Assembly: GCF_039522165.1 (NCBI RefSeq)
Contig: NZ_BAAADE010000004.1
Coordinates: 1 to 64,000 of the forward strand
Length of the DNA stretch: 64,000 nt
Direction: 5' to 3'
DNA from: Paenochrobactrum glaciei
GTDB taxonomy: Bacteria > Pseudomonadota > Alphaproteobacteria > Rhizobiales > Rhizobiaceae
Part shown: positions 7,177 to 14,751 of the stretch, piece after piece
Layout: each line of letters opens with the position of its first letter
Numbering within the stretch: the first letter of the stretch is position 1
Position numbers and translations under genes: made by a program
The notes under the pieces: model-generated
Seen by the model: the letters and a program-made list of their open reading frames with translations, nothing else
Databases searched by the model: none
Told to the model about the DNA's origin: nothing

Positions 7177-7854
7177 TCAGCCTATAGCCAAACGCCGCTC
7201 CAGCACTCGTACCACTAAAATCAATACCAAACTGATGCCTAAATAAAGTGCGCCAGCTAAAGCAAACACTTCAAAAATGGCATAGGTCTGGCTCATCAAG
7301 CGTTTTGCATAACCGGTAATTTCCAAAACCGTGATTGTTGAAGCGAGACTGGTACCTTTCACCACTAAGATAACTTCATTGCCATAAGCAGGTAGAGCCT
7401 GCCGTAGTGCAAGGGGAAACCGTATTCTGCGAAACTGCAAGAAACGTCCCATGCCACAAGCCTTTGCTGCTTCCATCAACCCACTCGGTACGGACATCAG
7501 CCCACCTCGCAAAATCTCAGATGTGTAAGCAGCCGTATTCAGCGACAAGGCTAAAATAGCGCAGCGCGTTCCATCACCAAACACCCACCACAGCACTGCA
7601 TTTTGGCGGACAAAATCAAATTGCCCAAAGCCGTAATAAATCAGGAATATTTGGACAAGTAGCGGCGTTCCACGAAAAAAAGTGCTGTAACCTTTAGCAA
7701 GTTTTGCCAGTTTTGTGTTGGATGAAAGCCGCATTAAAGCCAGGCCAAGCCCTAAGCTAAAGCCAAAAACAATAGCTAAACCTGACAAGATAAGGGTTTT
7801 AGTTAACCCCTGCAGCAAAATCGGAACTGTTCTCTGGATAAATTCAAGATCCAT
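7177..7854 (-). CDS. Polar amino acid-type ABC transporter permease (HisM-like)
   Basis: A 225-residue permease of the HisM/GlnP family. The N-terminal half contains TFFRGTPLLVQIFLIYYGFGQF, the hallmark of this family, followed by YTSEILRGGLMSVPSGLMEAAKACGM with the EAA-type coupling loop (EAAKACGMGR). It has about five hydrophobic segments. It overlaps the upstream permease gene by 11 bases. In this operon the pair works with the binding protein upstream and the ATPase domain carried on the fusion protein, since no stand-alone ATPase gene is present. Confidence 0.9.
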   Translation of the reverse strand: MDLEFIQRTVPILLQGLTKTLILSGLAIVFGFSLGLGLALMRLSSNTKLAKLAKGYSTFFRGTPLLVQIFLIYYGFGQFDFVRQNAVLWWVFGDGTRCAILALSLNTAAYTSEILRGGLMSVPSGLMEAAKACGMGRFLQFRRIRFPLALRQALPAYGNEVILVVKGTSLASTITVLEITGYAKRLMSQTYAIFEVFALAGALYLGISLVLILVVRVLERRLAIG

Positions 7855-8566
7855 GATTGCCCCCGCTTACTTGTGTTTTTACGCGCTTTTCGAGCCTGTC
7901 GAAACCATATTGGCTCACAAGTGTGATTAGTAGATAGGTTAAGGCCGCGATCAGGAAAAACAGAAATGGGCTGCGTGTTGAACCTGCACCGATGTAAGCC
8001 ACACGCATCAGTTCTTGTAATCCAACAACTGAAACTAGAGCTGTATCTTTGATAGTAATTTGCCAGACATTATTCATGCCAGGTCCTGCAATACGCAGCA
8101 TTTGCGGCAAGATAATACGGCGAAAAATTCGTCCCTTAGACATACCTAAGGCACGCCCTGCTTCGATATGGCCTCTTGGCACAGATGCTAATGCTCCGCG
8201 CACAACTTCCGTAGAATAAGCACCGGAGATAATTGCAATCGTGATCACCGCAATAACAAAAGCATAGCCACCTGCAGCCAATCCTTGATAGCCAAAAGCA
8301 GCCGCAACTTTCGTAACCACTTCAACAGAACTAAAAAACAACAGATAGATAATCAGCAGTTCGGGCACACCGCGTACAATTGTTGTGTATCCGTCTACGG
8401 CCCAATTGAGTGGTGCTACTTTTGCCCATTTAATTAAACCACAAGCAACACCGATGATACTGCCAAAAATCATACTGAACAGACCGACGGCAATGGTAAT
8501 AGCTGCGCCGCGCAAAATTGCGCCAACCCATCCGCCCTGCCAGACTTGCAAGAGTCCAAATTCCAT
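7844..8566 (-). CDS. Polar amino acid-type ABC transporter permease (HisQ-like)
   Basis: A 240-residue permease of the HisQ family with YTTIVRGVPELLIIYLLFF near residue 61 and the coupling loop YSTEVVRGALASVPRGHIEAGRALGM near residues 118-143. I take the ATG at 8566; a TTG one codon upstream is also open. It forms a heterodimer with the HisM-like permease, in the inner membrane. A stable hairpin separates it from the binding-protein gene, so it is probably expressed at a lower level than that gene. Confidence 0.9.
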   Translation of the reverse strand: MEFGLLQVWQGGWVGAILRGAAITIAVGLFSMIFGSIIGVACGLIKWAKVAPLNWAVDGYTTIVRGVPELLIIYLLFFSSVEVVTKVAAAFGYQGLAAGGYAFVIAVITIAIISGAYSTEVVRGALASVPRGHIEAGRALGMSKGRIFRRIILPQMLRIAGPGMNNVWQITIKDTALVSVVGLQELMRVAYIGAGSTRSPFLFFLIAALTYLLITLVSQYGFDRLEKRVKTQVSGGNHGS

Positions 8567-8618
8567 CAAAGCACCACTTATAATCTGATTGAATTGCCTT
8601 CAAAACACATCAATGCGT

Positions 8619-8649
8619 TGAGCTAGAGTGTTTCAAACACTCCAGCTCA
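8619..8649 (-). terminator. Intercistronic hairpin between binding protein and permeases
   Basis: TGAGCT-A-GAGTGTTT-C-AAACACTC-C-AGCTCA forms a 14-bp stem with one internal A/C mismatch and a one-base nominal loop (about 5 bases in practice). No U-tract follows it on the minus strand. It lies directly behind the binding-protein gene. Hairpins in this position in ABC operons commonly stabilise the upstream message and lower transcription into the permeases. Confidence 0.65.
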
Positions 8650-8677
8650 TTTTGCGCATCAGTTATTCATGTGCAAA

Positions 8678-9475
8678 TTAAGGTTCACACGGATGCGTAA
8701 TATCCATTTTGAACCAAGTCTGGCTGGCTTTGGCGACAGAACCATCTGCGATAGCCGCGCATAAAGCTGTGTCAATTTTTGCTTTCAGCTCAGTGTCATC
8801 TTTACGTAAACCAATGCCAACAGCATCGCCCAATGTTTCATCTGATTTACTATCAATCGGCACGTCAATCAGCTGAAAGGAGCTGCCGTCGGGCTTAGCC
8901 AAAAAGTCATCAGCAGCTGATAAATCAGAAAATGAAACATCAACCCGACCGCTCGCCAGATCAATTTGCATCTGATCAAGCGTGTCATAGGTTTTAAGAT
9001 CAACATCCGGTAAATGCTTATTGATATAGCGGGCATGAGTAGTGCCTGATTGTACGCCAACACGTTTATCTGCCAGCGCTTTTATCAAACTCTCCCAATC
9101 CATGATTTTGGCCAAATCATCAGTTTTCTGCACGACAAAGAAATTCGGCAGATCTCCATAACCTTTTGAAAAGCCGATTTCCTTTTTACGCTCATTGGTA
9201 ATCGACATACCGGAAATGATCGCATCAATCTGCTTGGCTTTTAATGCGGGTATTAATCCGTCAAAAGCCTGCACAACAAAGCGGCATTTTACGCCCATTT
9301 TTTCACAGACCAACTGGCCGACTTCGGCATCAAAGCCGGAAACATTGCCGCTGGCATCAGCAATGCTCCATGGCGGATAAGCCCCTTCCGTGCCAATCAC
9401 CAATTCGCCGTCAGCCGCCTGCGCTGAATGGACAGTAGCCGTTACTACTGCAGCCATTGCCAAAACTTTCCACAT
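8678..9475 (-). CDS. Periplasmic binding protein of a polar amino acid-type ABC importer
   Basis: A 265-residue family-3 solute-binding protein with a cleavable signal peptide ending near SAQA-AD. The mature protein begins LVIGTEGAYPPWSIADASGNVSGFD, the typical opening in which aromatic and Asp residues line the ligand pocket, then has DGLIPALKAKQIDAIISGMSIT. The Cys residues near 57, 63, 249 and 263 could form disulfides. The family binds amino acids, opines or related amines. The oxygenase and peptidase in the operon suggest a modified amino acid. An AGGGGA ribosome-binding site precedes the ATG. Confidence 0.88.
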   Translation of the reverse strand: MWKVLAMAAVVTATVHSAQAADGELVIGTEGAYPPWSIADASGNVSGFDAEVGQLVCEKMGVKCRFVVQAFDGLIPALKAKQIDAIISGMSITNERKKEIGFSKGYGDLPNFFVVQKTDDLAKIMDWESLIKALADKRVGVQSGTTHARYINKHLPDVDLKTYDTLDQMQIDLASGRVDVSFSDLSAADDFLAKPDGSSFQLIDVPIDSKSDETLGDAVGIGLRKDDTELKAKIDTALCAAIADGSVAKASQTWFKMDITHPCEP

Positions 9476-9541
9476 AGTTTTCCCCTATTATTATCGTTGA
9501 TAGACATAGCCTTTTAACCGGCCTTATTCAGACGCTTGGAT

Positions 9542-11491
9542 TTACATAAATGTCCGCGCCAGAAATTGTTGTAACCGCGGCGATTGCGGGTTGGTAAACA
9601 GTTGAGCCGGAGCACCCTGCTCCTCCACCTTTCCCTGATGCAAAAACATAATTTTATGCGAGACCTCGCGGGCAAACTGCATTTCATGGGTCACGAGGAT
9701 CATTGTGTTACCCTCTTCCGCCAGTTGCGCAATAACGCGCAAAACCTCGCCCACCAGCTCCGGATCAAGAGCCGAAGTTGGTTCGTCCAAAAGGATCAGT
9801 TTGGGTTGCATCGCCAATGTGCGTGCTATAGCAGCACGCTGCTGCTGCCCGCCGGACAAACGGCTTGGCAAATAATCATGTTTGTCTGAAAGCCCGACCT
9901 TTTTTAAAAGCTGGTGCGCATTTTCGATGGCCTCTGCTCGGCTTTGTTTCAGCACATGAACCGGCGCTTCGATAATGTTTTCCAAGACACTCATATGCGG
10001 CCAGAGGTTGAAGTTTTGAAACACCATGCCAACGCCTGCACGGATATGTTCAACCTGCCGCATATCAGCTGGCACTGTTTTGCCACCTGTCCCTTTTTTC
10101 ATCAGTATCTCATCACCATCAATGATAATCCGGCCGCTATCAGGTTGTTCCAGCAGGTTGATGCAGCGCAAGAAAGTACTCTTGCCGGATCCTGAAGAAC
10201 CAATCAGAGAGACGACTTCACCGCGTTGTGCGGTTAAGCTCACACCATTCAGCACTGAGAGACTGCCAAAACATTTATGCAAATCCAGCACTTCAACAGC
10301 TGGTTCACGACCTTCTGTTTTGCTTGCAGCCACTTCTGCCGGCTTTTTGTCAGATGCTTTCAACATTGCATCCAGAACACGATTGAAGTGAGCAACACTG
10401 GCTGGAATACAAGCGGTTTCCCAATTTTTATCCTCAGGGATAAATGCCTTACGCAAATCGGCCTTGATTTTTTGCGCGAGCGGCGTTTGCAAATCACCAT
10501 AAAGATGCAACCAATTATCTGCCCGCACAGCATCATTAACTATATGCCCTTCCAATGTGCCGCATTCAATCACTAGTGGCAGCAAATGTGTTTTAGGCAA
10601 CATGTTACGGATAGCCGCAGAAACATAACCCGTTGCAGTCGCGGCGATACCACTATCAGTCACTGCACCTCTGCCGGTAACCACCACATTCAGTGCCGGT
10701 CCAAACAGATCACGCCCCCATTGAATGCCCTCATGATCACTAACCGTAACCGATAAAAGTGCAGGATAAGCATAAGGGCCTGCCCCTGTATGCAAATCAA
10801 AGAATGCGAGTTTTTCAGACTTTTGTGCAAAATCGGCGATAATCTTGTGCAAGGTCACATTGGACCATTCAGCTTTTTCACCGCCAAAGAACAAGCCATT
10901 AGAAAACTCATACTGGCCTGTTTCAATAATATTAAGCACGGCCGCATGGCTACCAAACTGCCGGATGAGATCGGTATAAACTTTATCTGCTGCAGCGCAC
11001 CCTTCCCCTTCAAACACACTGTAAGCTGCGGCTTGATGCACTCGCCGATAATCTTCATTCAGTGGTGGCGTTTGGCTCCAATCGATAAAATTACGGTTCA
11101 AATCCACATTATTTTCAGTTACTCGCCGCATCCATGCTGCGCCCCAAGGATTAAGCAAATGGATCATTAAAACAGCAACATCATCGGGCAAGGCTTTTGC
11201 ATTCAGCTGTTTTAGCCATTCACTTTGACAGGCCGAGCCATAAGCCGCTTCGGCGCCATGGGTGCCGGAAATTACCACCACCATCTGGCGGGCATTGCGC
11301 TTACCTAACAATGCAACCGAAGTCGCGATTTGCGTACCATCAGGGCCAGCCAGTGGATGAGGATATTCTGTGATGCTGGCATTGGCGTTTTGCGCAGCTT
11401 TTAAAAAGCGCGCTTGCATTGCCGGATAATCGGTCGGGATAAATGTGTCAGTACGAGTGAATTTACTGACAGGAGTGTTAGTCGCATGCAT
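9542..11491 (-). CDS. Fusion of an M14-like metallopeptidase/deacylase (DUF2817) to an amino acid ABC transporter ATPase
   Basis: A single 649-residue frame with two domains. Residues about 20-350 match the DUF2817/M14-like zinc hydrolase type: HGAE (His78, Glu81), DLNRNF (130-135), DLHTG (His234) and IECGT (Glu309), giving the expected zinc ligands and catalytic Glu. A charged Ala/Lys/Glu linker (about 378-396) leads to a complete HisP/GlnQ-type ATPase: Walker A GSSGSGKS (431-438), VFQNFNLWPHM, LSGGQQQRAAIARTLA, ILLDEPTSALDP, and the switch His in LVTHEMQFA. It replaces the separate ATPase gene expected beside the two permeases, so hydrolysis of the imported ligand may be tied to uptake at the inner face of the membrane. 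No frameshift is visible; the linker reads smoothly. Family assignments are firm, coupling is inference. Confidence 0.88.
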   Translation of the reverse strand: MHATNTPVSKFTRTDTFIPTDYPAMQARFLKAAQNANASITEYPHPLAGPDGTQIATSVALLGKRNARQMVVVISGTHGAEAAYGSACQSEWLKQLNAKALPDDVAVLMIHLLNPWGAAWMRRVTENNVDLNRNFIDWSQTPPLNEDYRRVHQAAAYSVFEGEGCAAADKVYTDLIRQFGSHAAVLNIIETGQYEFSNGLFFGGEKAEWSNVTLHKIIADFAQKSEKLAFFDLHTGAGPYAYPALLSVTVSDHEGIQWGRDLFGPALNVVVTGRGAVTDSGIAATATGYVSAAIRNMLPKTHLLPLVIECGTLEGHIVNDAVRADNWLHLYGDLQTPLAQKIKADLRKAFIPEDKNWETACIPASVAHFNRVLDAMLKASDKKPAEVAASKTEGREPAVEVLDLHKCFGSLSVLNGVSLTAQRGEVVSLIGSSGSGKSTFLRCINLLEQPDSGRIIIDGDEILMKKGTGGKTVPADMRQVEHIRAGVGMVFQNFNLWPHMSVLENIIEAPVHVLKQSRAEAIENAHQLLKKVGLSDKHDYLPSRLSGGQQQRAAIARTLAMQPKLILLDEPTSALDPELVGEVLRVIAQLAEEGNTMILVTHEMQFAREVSHKIMFLHQGKVEEQGAPAQLFTNPQSPRLQQFLARTFM

Positions 11492-11534
11492 GGTCGGCTA
11501 CACTTTCTGATAATATTTTATCTCGGAGCCCAAT

Positions 11535-12635
11535 CTACAGATCAAGCACAATGGACGAAGACGGGCGGGCGCAGCACAAAAGAACCTTGTCGTGCGCCGG
11601 CTCATCCAGCGGTTCCTCAAAATAGCAGACCTCACCTGAAATAAGCCGTTTTTCACAACTGCCGCAAATGCCCGCACGGCAGCTAAATTCCGGTTCAATC
11701 CCATTCGCTTCAAGAAAATCAAGCAGTGACACTGCATCATTATCCCAAATCAAATCCCGCTGGCTGCGTTGCAAATGGATTTTATGCTCCCCACTACCGG
11801 CCATTTTTTGAACCGGAGCGATTTGAGCGTGCTCCGTCACGTGACCACCTGCTTTCAGCAGACTGGCGGGGCCAAAAAACTCATAAGCAATGCGCTGATC
11901 GCTTACGCCCATTTCACGCAAATAATCATAGATTGCCTGCATGAATGGCCTTGGGCCACACAGATAAAAATCATAATCATCCAGCGGCAGCAAAGCTTGC
12001 AGGCCAGCCTTTGTCAGCACCCCTTCTGAATGAAAATGGCCATTAGCTTTATCTTCTATGCGCGGAAAACGATAACAATAATGCACCTGCATCATGTCAT
12101 TGGCAGCAATCAGGGCCGCCACCTCTCCATGCAGCGCATGAACACCGCCATGGTCGCAGGCATGAATGAAGCTAACACGGCGATTTTTATCTGCAGATAA
12201 CTGCCGCAACATCGAAACCATTGGCGTCATACCAACTCCGCCAGATAATAACACCACTGGGCGTTGCGTGCTGCGGTCAAGTTTGAAAGCTCCGCGTGGG
12301 CCATCAATCTCAACAAGCGCACCTTCTTCAATGCAATCATGTAACCAGCAGGAGCTTAAACCATCTGCGTGATCTGGTTGACGTGCCCCTTCCCGCTTCA
12401 CGGTAATACGATAAAAGCCCACATCTTCAGGTGAGGATGAAACCGTATAATTGCGCAAAACAAAGCCATCGGAGTTTTTGTCCGGCACACGAATAGTTAA
12501 AAACTGTCCCGCTTCAAATGGTGTCCAATAAGACGGGTTTGTTGGTTTGAGGTGAAACGATGTGATTGTTTCACTCTCACGAATTTTCGCCGTTACTTTG
12601 AATGGACGAAACCGAATACGCTCAGCATTAGCCAT
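11535..12635 (-). CDS. Oxygenase reductase component, FAD/NAD(P) and C-terminal 2Fe-2S ferredoxin
   Basis: A 366-residue electron-transfer protein. The N-terminal part has the ferredoxin-reductase FAD motif LRNYTVSS, then the nucleotide-binding LLSGGVGMTPMVSML, and YLCGPRPFMQA. The last about 80 residues form a plant-type 2Fe-2S domain with Cys at FSCRAGICGSCEKR and a final Cys in LLCCARP. This layout matches reductases of Rieske oxygenases such as demethylases. It follows the Rieske gene by nine bases, and should pass electrons from NAD(P)H to it. I chose the ATG over a GTG three codons upstream. Confidence 0.9.
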   Translation of the reverse strand: MANAERIRFRPFKVTAKIRESETITSFHLKPTNPSYWTPFEAGQFLTIRVPDKNSDGFVLRNYTVSSSPEDVGFYRITVKREGARQPDHADGLSSCWLHDCIEEGALVEIDGPRGAFKLDRSTQRPVVLLSGGVGMTPMVSMLRQLSADKNRRVSFIHACDHGGVHALHGEVAALIAANDMMQVHYCYRFPRIEDKANGHFHSEGVLTKAGLQALLPLDDYDFYLCGPRPFMQAIYDYLREMGVSDQRIAYEFFGPASLLKAGGHVTEHAQIAPVQKMAGSGEHKIHLQRSQRDLIWDNDAVSLLDFLEANGIEPEFSCRAGICGSCEKRLISGEVCYFEEPLDEPAHDKVLLCCARPSSSIVLDL

Positions 12636-12644
12636 ACGACACAC

Positions 12645-13685
12645 TTATTGTGCTGCGACAGATTTGGCTTCTGTCTCGGCCGCAATCATTTGTGCAAGCT
12701 TGCGTCGGAAGCGTAATGGGCCTGCATCAATTTTCAAATCCAGATGCGGGGTTTTCTGATTGGCAATGCCCTGATGCACTGCCTCCAGCACAACCCTATC
12801 CTCTTCAAAAGCACCACGCACGGATTTCGCAAAACTGGCAGATACATCTGCATCATCAGCTGCAAAATTACGCATCTGAAACCAATAATATTTGGTGTGG
12901 TTTTCATCCACCGGCGTCATGAAATTATAGCTATCCATCAAGAATGTATTATCCGGCAGGCTCTTACCCTCACCACCGCTATGAGCCGGTGCAAATATTG
13001 CTTTGATAATAGCATTGCTCGGATAGCGCACTTCATAATGCTGTTTACGGTCAGTATTACCTTCAAATTGAAGAAAAGGCGCATAAAAAGGTGCAGGTTC
13101 TGAATCTAGCATCCAACGCCATACGGTCACACCATCATCGGCAACGGTCGTTTCCAATGGGGTTTCCTCACAGGCAGAGCTGGCAAATGACGACTGATGC
13201 ACCCAGGCTACATGAGACGGATCAAGCAGATTATCTGTCATGTAGAGATAGTTGCATTTGATCATCATAGACTCGCCGCGATTAACGCCCCAAGTCGGAT
13301 CATCAAAATGTTCGACATGGAAGATTTCTGCCGGATCAGCCATTGCCGGATCGCCCATCCAAACCCAGACTAAACCGTAACGCTCCTCCACCGGATAACT
13401 GCGCACACGCGCCACATGCGGAATACGTTCAGCTCCCGGCACACGGGTGCAAGTGCCTGTGCAATCAAAGGTCAATCCATGATAACCACATTCGACATCA
13501 TCACCTTTAATGCGCCCCATCGACAAAGGTAATTTGCGATGCGGACAAGCATCTTCCAGCGCTGCTGCTTTGCCGTCTTGGGTGCGATAAAGCACAATCG
13601 CATCACCCAGCATTGTCACGGCTTTCAGCGTACGGCCAACTTCATGATCCCACGCTGCCACATACCACGCATTTCTCAAAAACAT
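12645..13685 (-). CDS. Rieske non-haem iron oxygenase (VanA/demethylase type)
   Basis: A 346-residue oxygenase beginning MFLRNAWYVAAW, a VanA-like N terminus. The Rieske centre is CPHRKLPLS (Cys47, His49) with CGYHG (Cys66, His69). The mononuclear iron site is DPSHVAWVHQ (His158, His163) with an upstream Asp acting as bridge. Such enzymes remove methyl groups from O- or N-methylated compounds or hydroxylate small rings. It opens an operon with its reductase, the peptidase-ATPase fusion and an amino-acid-type importer, so the substrate may be a methylated or acylated amino-acid conjugate. A GGGGA ribosome-binding site supports the ATG used. Confidence 0.9.
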   Translation of the reverse strand: MFLRNAWYVAAWDHEVGRTLKAVTMLGDAIVLYRTQDGKAAALEDACPHRKLPLSMGRIKGDDVECGYHGLTFDCTGTCTRVPGAERIPHVARVRSYPVEERYGLVWVWMGDPAMADPAEIFHVEHFDDPTWGVNRGESMMIKCNYLYMTDNLLDPSHVAWVHQSSFASSACEETPLETTVADDGVTVWRWMLDSEPAPFYAPFLQFEGNTDRKQHYEVRYPSNAIIKAIFAPAHSGGEGKSLPDNTFLMDSYNFMTPVDENHTKYYWFQMRNFAADDADVSASFAKSVRGAFEEDRVVLEAVHQGIANQKTPHLDLKIDAGPLRFRRKLAQMIAAETEAKSVAAQ

Positions 13686-13771
13686 TGCCAATTCCCCTTG
13701 TATGTCTCATTTTTCTATTGATATTCAGGGCATTGGGTGACGAACTCAAGCTGGCTTGTGCTACGTTTTTA

Positions 13772-13786
13772 TTTAGAATAACTAAA
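13772..13786. promoter_or_regulatory. Inverted repeat in the lysR/Rieske divergent promoter, candidate LysR site
   Basis: TTTAG-AATAA-CTAAA is a perfect 5-bp inverted repeat with a 5-base spacer that fits the T-N11-A form of LysR-type recognition sites. It lies in the 127 bases between the divergent oxygenase operon and the lysR gene, about 27 bases upstream of the lysR start. No other dyad in the gap is as good. Confidence 0.45.
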
Positions 13787-13812
13787 AAGTAGCTGGGGAG
13801 GAGAAAGCACAA

Positions 13813-14733
13813 ATGACAAGAACGTCCATCAAAGGATTGCAAGTTTTCGAAGCTGTTGGCCGCTGCGGAACTGTCACACTTGCTGCGAGAGAGCTGGGTG
13901 TTTCACCCGGTGCAGTCAGTCAACAAATGCGCAATCTGGAAGATAATCTGGGCGTTGCTTTACTAGAGCGCAAAGGCCGTCAGGTTGAGATGACAACATG
14001 GGGACGTCTTTATCACCATGAGATCAGCAAAGGCTTTCAACAATTAGTCAAAGCGACCGATATTCTGGAACGCGCCCGCACCGAAAACACCTTAACTCTC
14101 AGTGCCTTATCTTCTGTAGCCAATCGCTGGATCGGCACCAGAATTTTTGATTGGCAAGCCCTTCACCCCGAAGCTAAAATCAAAATTAACGGGCAGGAAA
14201 ACGAACCCAAACTTGGGCAGGAGCCGGTTGATTTTCGCATCACTTACGGCAAGCGTTTCGAAGCCCATGAGCATTATACCGAGCTTTATACCGATTGGGT
14301 TGTACCGGTTTGCTCGCCTCGTTTGCTGGATGGACGCAGCCTCCATCATCCTTCAGAAATTTTATCTTTTCCGCTTTTAAGTCTTGAGTGGGAAGAGGAT
14401 TTTCTACCCCCTCCGAGCTGGGCAGATTGGGCGCATCATATTCAGGCTGATGACAAACTGAAACTATCCAGCTGTCAGTTTAGTCTTTCAAGCAGCGCTA
14501 TTGGCGCTGCCGTTAACGCACGAGGTTTTGCCTTGGCGCAAATTTCCATGATTGATGATGAGTTGAAAGCTGGCAGTTTAATCATACCTTTTGATATCAG
14601 ACTCAAACTGGCCGAAAGTTATGTACTGGCATGGGATCGCTCCGCCTTACAAAAACCATTTGGCCTGGCCTTTCAGCGCTGGATTGTGCAAATGGCACGT
14701 AGGCAAGGGCAAATGTCACAGCAACAAAACTAA
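13813..14733 (+). CDS. LysR-family transcriptional regulator (GcvA-like)
   Basis: A 306-residue regulator with an N-terminal winged HTH (FEAVGRCGTVTLAARELGVSPGAVSQQMRNLEDNLGVALLERK split across residues 12-55) and a periplasmic-binding-protein-like effector domain from about residue 90. The VSPGAVSQQ segment resembles the GcvA branch. A strong GGAGGAG site precedes the ATG. It is divergent from the Rieske oxygenase operon and is the obvious candidate for its control, with an inducer probably related to the transported compound. Confidence 0.88.
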   Translation: MTRTSIKGLQVFEAVGRCGTVTLAARELGVSPGAVSQQMRNLEDNLGVALLERKGRQVEMTTWGRLYHHEISKGFQQLVKATDILERARTENTLTLSALSSVANRWIGTRIFDWQALHPEAKIKINGQENEPKLGQEPVDFRITYGKRFEAHEHYTELYTDWVVPVCSPRLLDGRSLHHPSEILSFPLLSLEWEEDFLPPPSWADWAHHIQADDKLKLSSCQFSLSSSAIGAAVNARGFALAQISMIDDELKAGSLIIPFDIRLKLAESYVLAWDRSALQKPFGLAFQRWIVQMARRQGQMSQQQN

Positions 14734-14751
14734 TCCTTTTAGGTCCAGAAG

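Noticed and set aside
10026..10391. Plus-strand open frame of 121 codons opposite the ATPase part of the fusion gene
   Set aside because: It is the antisense shadow of Walker A and signature regions, and no ribosome-binding site or family match is seen.
9542..11491. Frameshift or missed stop creating an artificial peptidase-ATPase fusion
   Set aside because: The reading frame is continuous over a plausible Ala/Lys/Glu linker and both domains are complete in the same frame. A read check is still worthwhile.
13642..13842. Short minus-strand frame in the lysR/Rieske gap
   Set aside because: No ribosome-binding site, overlaps the start regions of both real genes and has no family features.
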